Source: Muricoccus roseus (GTDB lineage: Bacteria; Pseudomonadota; Alphaproteobacteria; Acetobacterales; Acetobacteraceae). From it: a stretch of 64,000 bases of DNA. A program made the position numbers and the translations under genes. Positions within the stretch are counted from its first letter, which is position 1. Each line of letters begins with the position of its first letter. Positions 16,643 to 25,110 of the stretch are shown piece by piece. The stretch is from the NCBI RefSeq assembly GCF_900141905.1, contig NZ_FQZF01000025.1, positions 16,101 to 80,100 on the forward strand. The letters are read 5' to 3'. Under the pieces are notes generated by a model. That model was not told where the DNA came from, ran no database searches, and saw only the letters and a program-made list of their open reading frames with translations.

Positions 16643-18160
16643 ATGTCCCAGACAGCGAAGGCGCGGCGTCTCCTTGGCCTCGGCTGGCGGCATCGCTGGA
16701 AGGCGTTGCTGCTGGCCTGGGTGGTGTGCATCGCGGGCTGGAGCGCCGTCTACTCGCTTCCCGACCAGTTCCAGTCCAGCGCCCGCGTCTATGCGGATGC
16801 GGATGCGGTCCTGGGCCAGACGCTGCGCGGCCTGGCTGTGGACGGCGCGACGGCGAGCCAGGTGGACACGCTGCAGCGAACCCTGCTCAGCCGCCCGAAC
16901 CTGGAGCGGATCATCGCCCGTACCGACCTCTCCATGCGCATCACGCGCGAGGCGGACCGCGAGGCGATGCTCAGCTCCCTTGCTCGCGACATCCGGTTGA
17001 CGCCGCAGGCCCGCAATCTCTTCCGGATCGAGTTCCGCGACCCGAATGCGCGCCTGGCGCGCGACGTGGTGCAGGCCACGCTCGACCTCTTCGTCGAGCG
17101 CGCGACCGGCAACGACCGTCAGCAGATGGAGAATGCCCGCGCCTTCATCGGCCAGCAGATCGCCACCTACGAGACGCAGCTGCGGGAGGCGGAGCGGCGC
17201 CGCGCCGAGTTCCGCGCGCGCTATCTCGACCTCCTGCCGAACGACTCCCTCGGCGGCGCGACGCGCTACGAGGCCGCGCGCGGCCGGCTTGCCACGCTTC
17301 GGGGCGAGCTGACGGATGAGAAGCTGCGCCGCGACCTGATGCGGCAGCAGCTCGAATCGACCCCCACGACGCTGGTCGGGGAATCGACCGGCGGCGGCGG
17401 TGGCGGCCCGGCGGCGGAGATGGAGCGGCAGCTGCGCAGCCTTCGCCTGCGCTACACCGACGCGCATCCCGAGGTCGTGGCCGCGCGGCGCGCGCTGGCC
17501 GACCTGCGGGCGAGCGGTGGCGGCGGCGGGAGTGCCCCGCGCGCCACGTCCCGCCCCAACCCGGCCCATGAGCAGGCCCGGCTGCGCCTGACCGAGACCG
17601 AGGGGAACATCGCCTCGCTCGAGCGGCAGGTGCGTGACGCGATCGAGGATGTGGAACGCCTCGAGGCGCTGGCGCGCGGCGCGCCGCAGCTCCAGGCTGA
17701 GTTCACCAATCTCGACCGCGACTACAACGTGCTGCGCAAGAGCTACGAGGAGCTGCTGGAGCGGCGTGAATCCCTCCAGATCGCGGGTGCGGCGCGGAGC
17801 GGGGCGGACCAGGTGCGCCTGGAGGTGATCGAGCCGCCCACCATCCCGACGCTGCCGGTCAGCCCCAATCGCCTGCTGCTCGCCAGCGGCGTGCTGGCCG
17901 CGGGGCTGGGCGCCGGGCTGTTCCTCGTCGTGCTGCTCGCGATGCTGGATCGCAGCTTCGCCAGCGTGTCGGACCTGCGGGCGCTCGGCCTTCCCGTGCT
18001 CGGCGCCTTCTCAGGCCCGCGCCTGCGGCCACGGCTCGGGGCAGGCATCGTCTTCGCCTGCGGCCTTTCGATGCTGCTCTTCGCCTTCGGCATCCTGCTG
18101 GCCGGTGGGCCGGCGCTGATGGCGAGGATTCCCGCCCTGGTCTCGAGGACTTTCGTATGA
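16643..18160 (+). CDS. XrtA-locus polysaccharide chain-length determinant (Wzz/GNVR type)
   Basis: This gene encodes 505 residues. The first membrane segment is at about residues 20-37 (WKALLLAWVVCIAGWSAVY), followed by a Wzz domain (FQSSARVYADADAVLGQTL) and a long coiled-coil periplasmic region. After that come the GNVR-like LQAEFTNLDRDYNVLRKSYE and VIEPPTIPTLPVSPNRLLLA, and two C-terminal membrane segments. It has no kinase domain; that activity is in the next gene, which overlaps the stop by 4 bases. It likely sets polymer length and bridges inner membrane to the export pore. A glycine-rich insert lies near residues 250-257. Confidence 0.9.
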   Translation: MSQTAKARRLLGLGWRHRWKALLLAWVVCIAGWSAVYSLPDQFQSSARVYADADAVLGQTLRGLAVDGATASQVDTLQRTLLSRPNLERIIARTDLSMRITREADREAMLSSLARDIRLTPQARNLFRIEFRDPNARLARDVVQATLDLFVERATGNDRQQMENARAFIGQQIATYETQLREAERRRAEFRARYLDLLPNDSLGGATRYEAARGRLATLRGELTDEKLRRDLMRQQLESTPTTLVGESTGGGGGGPAAEMERQLRSLRLRYTDAHPEVVAARRALADLRASGGGGGSAPRATSRPNPAHEQARLRLTETEGNIASLERQVRDAIEDVERLEALARGAPQLQAEFTNLDRDYNVLRKSYEELLERRESLQIAGAARSGADQVRLEVIEPPTIPTLPVSPNRLLLASGVLAAGLGAGLFLVVLLAMLDRSFASVSDLRALGLPVLGAFSGPRLRPRLGAGIVFACGLSMLLFAFGILLAGGPALMARIPALVSRTFV

Positions 18161-19077
18161 CGGTGATCAGCAACCCCCGCACGCATCTGGTCGAGCGCGC
18201 GGCGGCCGCGCTCGGCACGCCGGCTGGTTTTGCCTCGCCCGTGGCGTCCCCCCCGCTTCCACACGCGGCCCCGCCCCAGGCCATCCCTCAGGTCTCAGCG
18301 CCCGTCACCGCCCCGGGCACGCCGGCGGCCAGCCCGCCGATCGGGCTGGAGATGCTGGCCCGCGCGGGCCTCGCCGATACTGTCGAGCAGCGCTCCCGGC
18401 TGCTGGAGGAGGTGATGCTGGTGCAGCACCAGATCCTCCGGACCGTGCAGGACACGCCGCCGAGCGCGACGCGGAACCCCCGCCTGATCCTCGTCACCAG
18501 CGCTCTGCCCGGCGAGGGGAAGTCCTTCAGCGCGTTGAACATCGCGGCCGGCATCGCCCGCGCGAGCGGCCGGCCCGCGCTGCTGGCGGATCTGGATGGC
18601 AAGCGCGGCTCGCTCACGGAGCTTCTCGGCTGCGACACGTCTCCGGGTGTTCGCGGCCTCGCGGCCTCGCCCGCCACCCCGCCGGCACCGCTCGTGCTGC
18701 CCACCGCGATATCGGGGCTCTCCTTCCTGCCCTACGGCGTCCCGGTGCCGGGCGCGCCGGCGGTGCCTTCGGGCGCCGCCATCGCCACGGCGCTGCTGCG
18801 GCTGGCGGCGGCGATGCCGGATCGGTTGATCGTGCTCGACACGCCGCCCTGCCTTTCCACCAGCGAGGCGAGCCTTCTCGCTCCCGTCGTCGGCCAGGTG
18901 GTGATGGTCATCCAGGCCGAGCGGGCGCAGCGCGGCGAGGTGGAGGCGGCCCTGGACATGCTCGAGACCTGCCCCGCGCTGCAGCTTCTGCTGAACCGCC
19001 TGCAGATGGCAAGCAGCGACACCTTCGCGTCGCAGGATTACGGCGCCTACGGATCCACCGATGCGCAACGCCGCTAG
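18157..19077 (+). CDS. XrtA-associated tyrosine autokinase
   Basis: A 306-residue cytoplasmic BY-kinase-like P-loop ATPase. Walker A is SALPGEGKS (115-123), the Walker A' acidic strand is ALLADLDGKRG (141-151) and Walker B is RLIVLDTPP. A proline-rich linker occupies residues 20-62. The C-terminal tail has only two tyrosines (DYGAY), a minimal autophosphorylation cluster. It should cycle with the chain-length determinant encoded just before (ATGA overlap) to control polymer length. The downstream beta-barrel gene starts 17 bases before this stop, another sign of tight coupling. Confidence 0.88.
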   Translation: MTVISNPRTHLVERAAAALGTPAGFASPVASPPLPHAAPPQAIPQVSAPVTAPGTPAASPPIGLEMLARAGLADTVEQRSRLLEEVMLVQHQILRTVQDTPPSATRNPRLILVTSALPGEGKSFSALNIAAGIARASGRPALLADLDGKRGSLTELLGCDTSPGVRGLAASPATPPAPLVLPTAISGLSFLPYGVPVPGAPAVPSGAAIATALLRLAAAMPDRLIVLDTPPCLSTSEASLLAPVVGQVVMVIQAERAQRGEVEAALDMLETCPALQLLLNRLQMASSDTFASQDYGAYGSTDAQRR

Positions 19078-20794
19078 GGCCCGTGGCGGCGCCGCCGCCG
19101 GGTTGCTTCTGATCGGCCTCGGCAGTCCGGCACTGGCGCAGCCCTTCGTCGCGGAGGACGCGCCGGGCGGGGCGTTGGAGGGCTGGGCGCCCGCGACGGA
19201 CCCGTCCGCCGTTGCGCTGGCCACGCCGGGTGGCCTGGTCGCGCTGCCGGGCCAGATGCCGCGCGAGCTGGCGCCGCATCTCGGCGGCTTCTTCGGCTTT
19301 CCCTATGTCACTCCGCCGCCCCCGGCCCCGGAGGGGGAGCCCGGGCGGGCGATCGACATCCGGGGGGGTCTCACGGGCCAGCTCCGCGCGACGGACAATG
19401 TCTTCCCCGGTTCGGCGGAGAAGCAGGCGGACCTGGTCACGACCATCACGCCGGATCTGCTTGTCACGCTGGACACGGTGCGGCTGCAGGGGCGGATCTT
19501 CTACGCGCCGAGCTACCAGGCCTATGCCTCCGACTCTGACCAGAACCGGCTGGACCACCGGCTGAACGGCTCGCTGCTCGCCACCATCGTCCCTGGTTCC
19601 GTCTTCCTGGACCTGCACGGCCAGACCTCCGTGCAGTCCATCACCGGCGGCTTCGCGGGCAGCGATGAATCCAGCCTGCCCCGGCGCGACCGCGCACAGA
19701 CCGTCGCCTTCTCCGCCACGCCCTATGGCATCCATCGCTTCGGCGGCCTCGCCACTGCGATCGTCGGCTACACGCTGCAATATGGCAGCCAGGGCGGGAC
19801 CGCGCGTTCGCTGACGCCGGGCGGGACGCCCTTCTACACGCCCCAGGAATTCACCGGCCATACCGGCTTCGCCGCCATCCGGACGGGCGAGGATTTCGGC
19901 CGCCTCGCGCTCGAGGCCCGGGTCAGCGGGACCACCTATACCGGGGATGGCGTGCTGGACGGCGCGCATCGTGCCATCGGATCGGTGGAGGCGCGCTACG
20001 CCATCACGCGCGAGATCGCGGTGCTGGGCGAGCTGGGCTACGAGGACCAGTCCTACAACGGGACGCCGCCCTTCGAGATCAGCGAGCCGATCTGGGGCTT
20101 CGGCATCCGCCTCGATCCGGGGCCGGACAGCTTCCTCATCCTGCGCTACCAGCGGCGCGACGGCTTCAATTCCCCTTCCGCCCTCGGCCGGGTTGCCATC
20201 GGGCCGCGCACCATCCTTTCCGGCAGCTACAGCGACCGGCTGACCACCACGGCCCGGCGCGCGGTCGATCTCCTCTCGACCACCTCGGTCGACGAGCTCG
20301 GCAACGCCGTCGACACCGCGACGGGCAGCCCTTCCCTCGCCTCGGTCAGCGGCTCGGGCCTCGCGCAGCAGAGCGCGCTGATCCGCGTGAAGATGGCGAC
20401 GGCCGCCATCACCCAGGTCTGGGACCGCGACACGGTCACGCTGAGCTTCACGCGGGAGGAGCGCATCCCGATCTCCACCGCGGCCAATGCCGTCTCCTTC
20501 CAGCAGAAGAGCGAATCCGTCGCGCTGACCTGGGCGCATTCGGTCTCGCCGGTCACCACGCTGATCGGCTCGGTGCAGTACGGGCGCTTCGAATCCCGCA
20601 CGCTGCGCAACAGCGGCAATTCCTACCTGCTGCGCGCCACGGCGGTTCACCAGCTCAGCGAGACCCTGACAGCCTCCCTCCAATACCAGGTGGGTGACCG
20701 CTTCACTGACCTGGCCGACCGGGACTCTCCCAACTTCGGGGAGAGGAACCGCCTCCAGCACGCGGTGATCGTCACCCTCCGAAAGTCCTTCTGA
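19061..20794 (+). CDS. Outer-membrane beta-barrel protein, PEP-CTERM system-associated
   Basis: A 577-residue protein with a signal peptide (AAAGLLLIGLGSPALA). The body consists of many alternating amphipathic strands rich in Tyr/Gly/Thr and ends ...AVIVTLRKSF, a typical terminal aromatic residue of an outer-membrane barrel. It corresponds to the TIGR03016-type beta-barrel proteins of exosortase A loci, usually placed between the kinase and the ExeA-like ATPase as here. A role as a secretion porin for the polysaccharide or PEP-CTERM protein is inferred. Its start overlaps the kinase gene. Confidence 0.85.
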   Translation: MRNAARARGGAAAGLLLIGLGSPALAQPFVAEDAPGGALEGWAPATDPSAVALATPGGLVALPGQMPRELAPHLGGFFGFPYVTPPPPAPEGEPGRAIDIRGGLTGQLRATDNVFPGSAEKQADLVTTITPDLLVTLDTVRLQGRIFYAPSYQAYASDSDQNRLDHRLNGSLLATIVPGSVFLDLHGQTSVQSITGGFAGSDESSLPRRDRAQTVAFSATPYGIHRFGGLATAIVGYTLQYGSQGGTARSLTPGGTPFYTPQEFTGHTGFAAIRTGEDFGRLALEARVSGTTYTGDGVLDGAHRAIGSVEARYAITREIAVLGELGYEDQSYNGTPPFEISEPIWGFGIRLDPGPDSFLILRYQRRDGFNSPSALGRVAIGPRTILSGSYSDRLTTTARRAVDLLSTTSVDELGNAVDTATGSPSLASVSGSGLAQQSALIRVKMATAAITQVWDRDTVTLSFTREERIPISTAANAVSFQQKSESVALTWAHSVSPVTTLIGSVQYGRFESRTLRNSGNSYLLRATAVHQLSETLTASLQYQVGDRFTDLADRDSPNFGERNRLQHAVIVTLRKSF

Positions 20795-20844
20795 CCTCGG
20801 TCCGCTCATCCGGGCGACGGACCCGCCCCAAAGGACGCCAGCCC

Positions 20845-21849
20845 ATGCACATCACGCCCTACGGCTTCCGCGAGCATCCCTTCCTGATGACGCCGGATGC
20901 GCGCCTCTTCTATCCCAGCGCGGGCCATGCCCGCGCCTATGCCCATCTTACCTACGGGCTCGCGCAGCGCGAGGGCTTCATCGTCGTCACCGGGGAGGTG
21001 GGCGCGGGCAAGACCACGCTGATCGAGCGACTCTGCGGCGAGTTGGATCCCGCCGGCTTCGCGGTGGCGCGCATTGCCACGACCCAGGTGGCGGGCGACG
21101 ACCTGCTGCGCCTGGTGGCCGATGCCTTCGGCGTAGCTTCGGACGGCAACAAGGCCGCGATCCTGCGGGGGCTGACGGAGACGCTGCGCGCGGCGGCGAT
21201 GCCGGGCGGCCGCCGCCATCTGCTGATCGTAGACGAGGCGCAGGCCCTTCCGCCGGCCGCGCTGGAGGAGCTGCGGATGCTCTCCAACGTGGTGGAGGGA
21301 CATGTCGCGCCGCTCCAGACCATGCTGCTGGGCCAGCCGCAGCTTCGGCGGATGCTGGCCAGCGCCGATCTCGACCAGCTTCGCCAGCGGGTCCTCGCCT
21401 CCTATCACCTCTCCGGCCTCTCCGCCGACGAGACGCGCGCCTATGTCGAGCACCGGCTCCGCGCCGTCGGGTGGGAGGGGCAGCCGCGCTGGGAAAGCGG
21501 GGCGCTGGACCTCGTGCACCGGCATTCCGACGGCATCCCGCGCCGCATCAACCGGCTGTGCTCGCGTGTCCTGCTCAGCGGCTCGCTGGAGGGGAGCGAC
21601 GTGCTCACGGCGCCGATGGTCGAGGCGACGGCGCTGGAGCTGGAGACGGATCTGGGCGCGGGCGAGATGCGGGAGCGCCTGCCGCCCCGCGGCGGGATGG
21701 AACATGAGCGCGGCTACGACGGCTTCGACCGCTCGCTGGACGATCTGGTGGCCCGGATCGACGCGCTGGAGAACCTCGCCTGGCGGCGGGAGCGCGTCTT
21801 CAACCGGCTGATGGATCTCTTCGCGGAGACCGGAGGGCGGCGCCGGTGA
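20845..21849 (+). CDS. XrtA-associated ExeA-like AAA ATPase
   Basis: This gene encodes 334 residues beginning MHITPYGFREHPFLMTPD, the usual start of ExeA/GspA-type ATPases of PEP-CTERM loci. Walker A is GEVGAGKTT (50-58) and Walker B is HLLIVDEAQALP. Later segments QPQLRRMLASADL and DGIPRRINRLCSRVLL are also characteristic. The C-terminus (from about residue 285) is a predicted coiled coil. It probably powers assembly or gating of the export apparatus. It follows the barrel gene by 50 bases and touches the deacetylase gene. Confidence 0.9.
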   Translation: MHITPYGFREHPFLMTPDARLFYPSAGHARAYAHLTYGLAQREGFIVVTGEVGAGKTTLIERLCGELDPAGFAVARIATTQVAGDDLLRLVADAFGVASDGNKAAILRGLTETLRAAAMPGGRRHLLIVDEAQALPPAALEELRMLSNVVEGHVAPLQTMLLGQPQLRRMLASADLDQLRQRVLASYHLSGLSADETRAYVEHRLRAVGWEGQPRWESGALDLVHRHSDGIPRRINRLCSRVLLSGSLEGSDVLTAPMVEATALELETDLGAGEMRERLPPRGGMEHERGYDGFDRSLDDLVARIDALENLAWRRERVFNRLMDLFAETGGRRR

Positions 21850-22757
21850 TGATCCGCCCCGCGCCCGGCGAGGCGCCGCGCAACGCGATGAGCGTGGATG
21901 TCGAGGACTGGTTCCAGGTCCAGGCCTTCGCCGGCTGCATCCGCCGGGAGGACTGGGACGGCTTCTCCCGCCGGGTCGAGGCGAATACCGGCCGCGTGCT
22001 GGACGCCTTCGGGGCGGCCGGCATCCGCGCCACCTTCTTCACCCTGGGCTGGGTGGCCGAGCGCCATCCGGCGCTCATCCGCCGCATCGTTGCCGAGGGG
22101 CATGAGCTCGCGAGCCATGGCTACGGGCATGAGCAGGTGGACCGGATTGGCGAGGCGGCTTTCCGGGCGGATATCCGCCGCGCGCGCGGGGTGCTGGAGG
22201 ATGCCGGCGGCGTCGCCGTTCTGGGCTATCGCGCGCCCACCTTCTCCATCGGCCCGCGCACGCCCTGGGCGCATGCGGTGCTGGCGGAGGAGGGGCATCG
22301 CTATTCCTCCTCGGTCTTCCCCGTCCGGCACGACCTCTATGGCACGCCCGATGCGCCGCGCGGGCCGCATCGCCCGCATCCGGACGGGGTGATGGAACTG
22401 CCGATGACGACCTTGCGCGTCGGCGGCGCCGCGCGCGGCCGCAACCTGCCCTGCGCGGGCGGCGGCTGGTTCCGCCTCCTTCCCTACCCGCTTTTCCGCA
22501 TGGCCCTGCGCCGGGTGAACGGGACCGAGCGGCGCCCGGGGATCTTCTACTTCCACCCCTGGGAGATCGACCCGGGGCAGCCCAGGGTCGCGAATGCGGG
22601 CCGGCTTTCCCGCTTCCGGCACTATACCGGCCTGTCCCGCATGTCCGGCCGGCTGGAGCAGCTGCTGCGGGACTTCCGCTGGGGCCGGATGGACGAGGTC
22701 TTCGCGGAGGCGATCGGCGAGGCGCGGGCCCTGCCCGCCCCGGGGAGGCCCGCATGA
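21849..22757 (+). CDS. XrtA-locus polysaccharide deacetylase (DUF3473 type)
   Basis: A 302-residue NodB-fold deacetylase. The metal-binding catalytic motif is SVDVEDWF (Asp17, Asp20), the zinc histidines lie in ELASHGYGHEQVD, and YRAPTFSIG is motif 3. The C-terminal DUF3473 section includes GGGWFRLLPYPLFR and IFYFHPWEIDPGQPR. It likely removes N-acetyl groups from the growing exopolysaccharide. No signal peptide is visible, as usual for this family. The ATG at 21849 overlaps the ATPase stop by one base (TGATG); a GTG at 21846 is an alternative. Confidence 0.92.
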   Translation: MIRPAPGEAPRNAMSVDVEDWFQVQAFAGCIRREDWDGFSRRVEANTGRVLDAFGAAGIRATFFTLGWVAERHPALIRRIVAEGHELASHGYGHEQVDRIGEAAFRADIRRARGVLEDAGGVAVLGYRAPTFSIGPRTPWAHAVLAEEGHRYSSSVFPVRHDLYGTPDAPRGPHRPHPDGVMELPMTTLRVGGAARGRNLPCAGGGWFRLLPYPLFRMALRRVNGTERRPGIFYFHPWEIDPGQPRVANAGRLSRFRHYTGLSRMSGRLEQLLRDFRWGRMDEVFAEAIGEARALPAPGRPA

Positions 22758-23797
22758 GCCTGCGCATCCGGCCGCTCGACGAGAGCAACGCCCCCGCCTG
22801 GGACCGCTTTGTGCGCGCCACGCCGGAGGCGACCTTCTTCCATCTTTCCGCCTGGGCCGGGGTGATCCGCGAGGCCTTCGGCCACTCCACCTTCCATGCG
22901 CTGGCGGAGCAGGACGGGGCGGTGGTCGGGGTGCTGCCGCTCGCCCGCATGCGCACGCGGCTCTTCGGGGACCTGCTCTCCTCCACGCCCTTCTGCGTCT
23001 ATGGCGGCCCTGTCGCCGCGACGCCCGAGGCGGCGGTGGCGCTGGAGCGGCATGCGCTGGACCTGCAGCGGCGCCTCGGCGTGCCCGCGCTCGAGTTCCG
23101 CCGGCGGGATGGGGTGGACCCGGGCTGGCAGCCGAGACCTTCGCTCTATTTCACCTTCCGCAAGCCCTTCACCACCACGGGCGACGATGCGAAGGACCAG
23201 GCGGCGAACATCCCGCGCAAGCAGCGGGCCGAGGTGCGGAAGGCGATACGCCTGGGCCTGTCCTCCACCTCGGATTCCGATGTGGACGGGCTGCACCGCC
23301 TCTATGCCGAGAGCGTGCGCAACCTCGGCTCGCCGGTCTTCCCGCGCCGCTACTTCCGCCTGCTGGCCGCCGCCTTTCCGGGCGAGCATGACGTCACCAC
23401 GGTGCGGCAGGACGGCACGCCCCTTTCGGCCGTCCTCAACTTCCATTTCCGAGACGAGGTGCTTCCCTATTACGGCGGCGGCACGCGCCAGGCCCGCGCC
23501 GTCTCCGCGAACGAGTTCATGTACTGGGAGGTGATGCGCCGCGCGGGGGCGGAGCGCGGCGCGACGCTGTTCGACTTCGGCCGCAGCAAATCCGGCACGG
23601 GCGCCTTCGACTACAAGCGCAACTGGGGCTTCGAGCCGCAGCCGCTGCATTATTGCTACCAGCTGATGCCGGGCGCGCGCCTGCCCGAGAACAACCCGAA
23701 CAACCCGCGCTACCGCCTGCTCATCGCCGCATGGAAGCGCCTGCCGCTGCCTGTCGCCAACCTGCTGGGACCGCCGCTCGTGCGGGGGCTGGGATGA
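22754..23797 (+). CDS. FemAB family protein, XrtA locus
   Basis: A 347-residue GNAT-fold protein of the FemAB type that accompanies exosortase A. It begins SLRIRPLDESNAPAWDRFV, has FFHLSAWAGVIREAFG near the start and EVRKAIRLGL in the middle, and ends with FDFGRSKSGTGAFDYKRNWG, the C-terminal acyl-transfer signature of this group. FemAB relatives transfer aminoacyl groups, so it may attach an amino acid to the polysaccharide or to lipid-linked sugars; the substrate is unknown. It overlaps both neighbours by 4 bases. Confidence 0.88.
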   Translation: MSLRIRPLDESNAPAWDRFVRATPEATFFHLSAWAGVIREAFGHSTFHALAEQDGAVVGVLPLARMRTRLFGDLLSSTPFCVYGGPVAATPEAAVALERHALDLQRRLGVPALEFRRRDGVDPGWQPRPSLYFTFRKPFTTTGDDAKDQAANIPRKQRAEVRKAIRLGLSSTSDSDVDGLHRLYAESVRNLGSPVFPRRYFRLLAAAFPGEHDVTTVRQDGTPLSAVLNFHFRDEVLPYYGGGTRQARAVSANEFMYWEVMRRAGAERGATLFDFGRSKSGTGAFDYKRNWGFEPQPLHYCYQLMPGARLPENNPNNPRYRLLIAAWKRLPLPVANLLGPPLVRGLG

Positions 23798-25107
23798 TCG
23801 CCATGCAAGAAGCCGCCACCCTCCCCCCGCGCGTGGCACCCCCGCCGCGCGCGCGGCTGCGCCTTCTCTTCCTTGCGCATCGCATTCCCTATCCGCCCGA
23901 GAAGGGCGAGAAGATCCGTGCCTGGCACATCCTCGACCACCTGGCGGGGAACTGGGATGTCGATCTCGGCTGCCTGGTGGACGACCCGGCCGATCTCCGG
24001 CACCTCCCCGTGCTGCGCGCGCGCTGCGCCTCGGTCCGCTGCATCGCGACCGGCACACGCACCCGTGCGGCCATGCGCGCGCTGATGCGGGTGCGGCCGG
24101 GCCTGCCGCTCACCCTCGGCTGGTTCCACGACAACACGCTCGCGGCCTGGGTGCGCGACGGGCTGGCGGAGGGGCGGTGGGACGGCGCCTTCGTCTATTC
24201 CTCCGCCATGGCGCCCTACCTCATGCAGCCCGGGGCCGGCGCGCTGCACCGCGTGCTCGACATGGTAGATGTGGATTCGGAGAAGTGGCGTGCCTATGCC
24301 GCCGATGCCGGCGGTGCCATGCGGCATGTCTGGAGGCGCGAAGCCAGCACCCTCCTGGCCTTCGAGCGCCGCGCGGCGATGGCCTTCGACCGGACGATCC
24401 TCGTCTCGGCCGAGGAGGCCAGGCGCTTCGCCGAACTGGCGCCGGAATGCGCTTCCCGCCTGGACCATGTGGATAACGGCGTGGATCTCTCGCGCTTCGA
24501 CCCCGCGCGCGCCTATCCCGATCCCTTCGCCGGCGGTCCGCCCGCCATCGTGTTCACGGGCACGATGGATTACCGCCCGAACGTGGATGCGGTGCGCTGG
24601 TTCGCCGAGGCGGTGATGCCCCTCCTCCGCCGGCGCGGGGGCGGGCCGGCCTTCCACATCGTCGGCGCGAGCCCCTCGCCCCCCGTGCAGGCCCTGGCCG
24701 CGTTGCCGGGCGTGCATGTCACGGGCCCGGTGCCGGATGTGCGGCCCTACATCGCCCATGCGGCCGTCTCGGTCGCCCCGCTGCGGATCGCGCGCGGGAT
24801 CCAGAACAAGGTGCTGGAGGCGATGGCCATGGCACGCCCCGTCATCGCCAGCCCGGAGGCCTATGAGGGCGTCCGCGCGACGCCCGGCCGCGACCTGCTC
24901 GTCGCCGGGGATGCGGAGGCGATGGCTGCGCGCATCCTGGAGGTGCTCGACGGCCGCCACCCCGGCCTTGGCGAGGCGGGACGGCGGGCGGTGATGGCGG
25001 CGCATGACTGGAGCGCGACGCTGCGCCGGATTGACCCGCTGCTCGGGCCCGCGGCGGAAGGGGCGGCGCAACGGGCGACGGCCCGGCTGGCTGGCGGGGG
25101 CGCCTGA
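23794..25107 (+). CDS. GT4 glycosyltransferase, PEP-CTERM/XrtA type (TIGR03087-like)
   Basis: A 437-residue GT-B glycosyltransferase. The acceptor side has LRLLFLAHRIPYPPEKGEKI and RAWHILDHLA, the mark of the XrtA-locus family. MVDVDSEKWRAYA and HVDNGVDLSRFDP lie mid-protein, and the donor side has VFTGTMDYRPNVDAVRWFAE and IQNKVLEAMAMARPVIAS. It adds a sugar to the lipid-linked repeat unit in the cytoplasm. Its ATG overlaps the FemAB stop (ATGA), and the exosortase gene starts 3 bases after its end, so the operon is continuous. Confidence 0.9.
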   Translation: MIAMQEAATLPPRVAPPPRARLRLLFLAHRIPYPPEKGEKIRAWHILDHLAGNWDVDLGCLVDDPADLRHLPVLRARCASVRCIATGTRTRAAMRALMRVRPGLPLTLGWFHDNTLAAWVRDGLAEGRWDGAFVYSSAMAPYLMQPGAGALHRVLDMVDVDSEKWRAYAADAGGAMRHVWRREASTLLAFERRAAMAFDRTILVSAEEARRFAELAPECASRLDHVDNGVDLSRFDPARAYPDPFAGGPPAIVFTGTMDYRPNVDAVRWFAEAVMPLLRRRGGGPAFHIVGASPSPPVQALAALPGVHVTGPVPDVRPYIAHAAVSVAPLRIARGIQNKVLEAMAMARPVIASPEAYEGVRATPGRDLLVAGDAEAMAARILEVLDGRHPGLGEAGRRAVMAAHDWSATLRRIDPLLGPAAEGAAQRATARLAGGGA

Positions 25108-25110
25108 GCC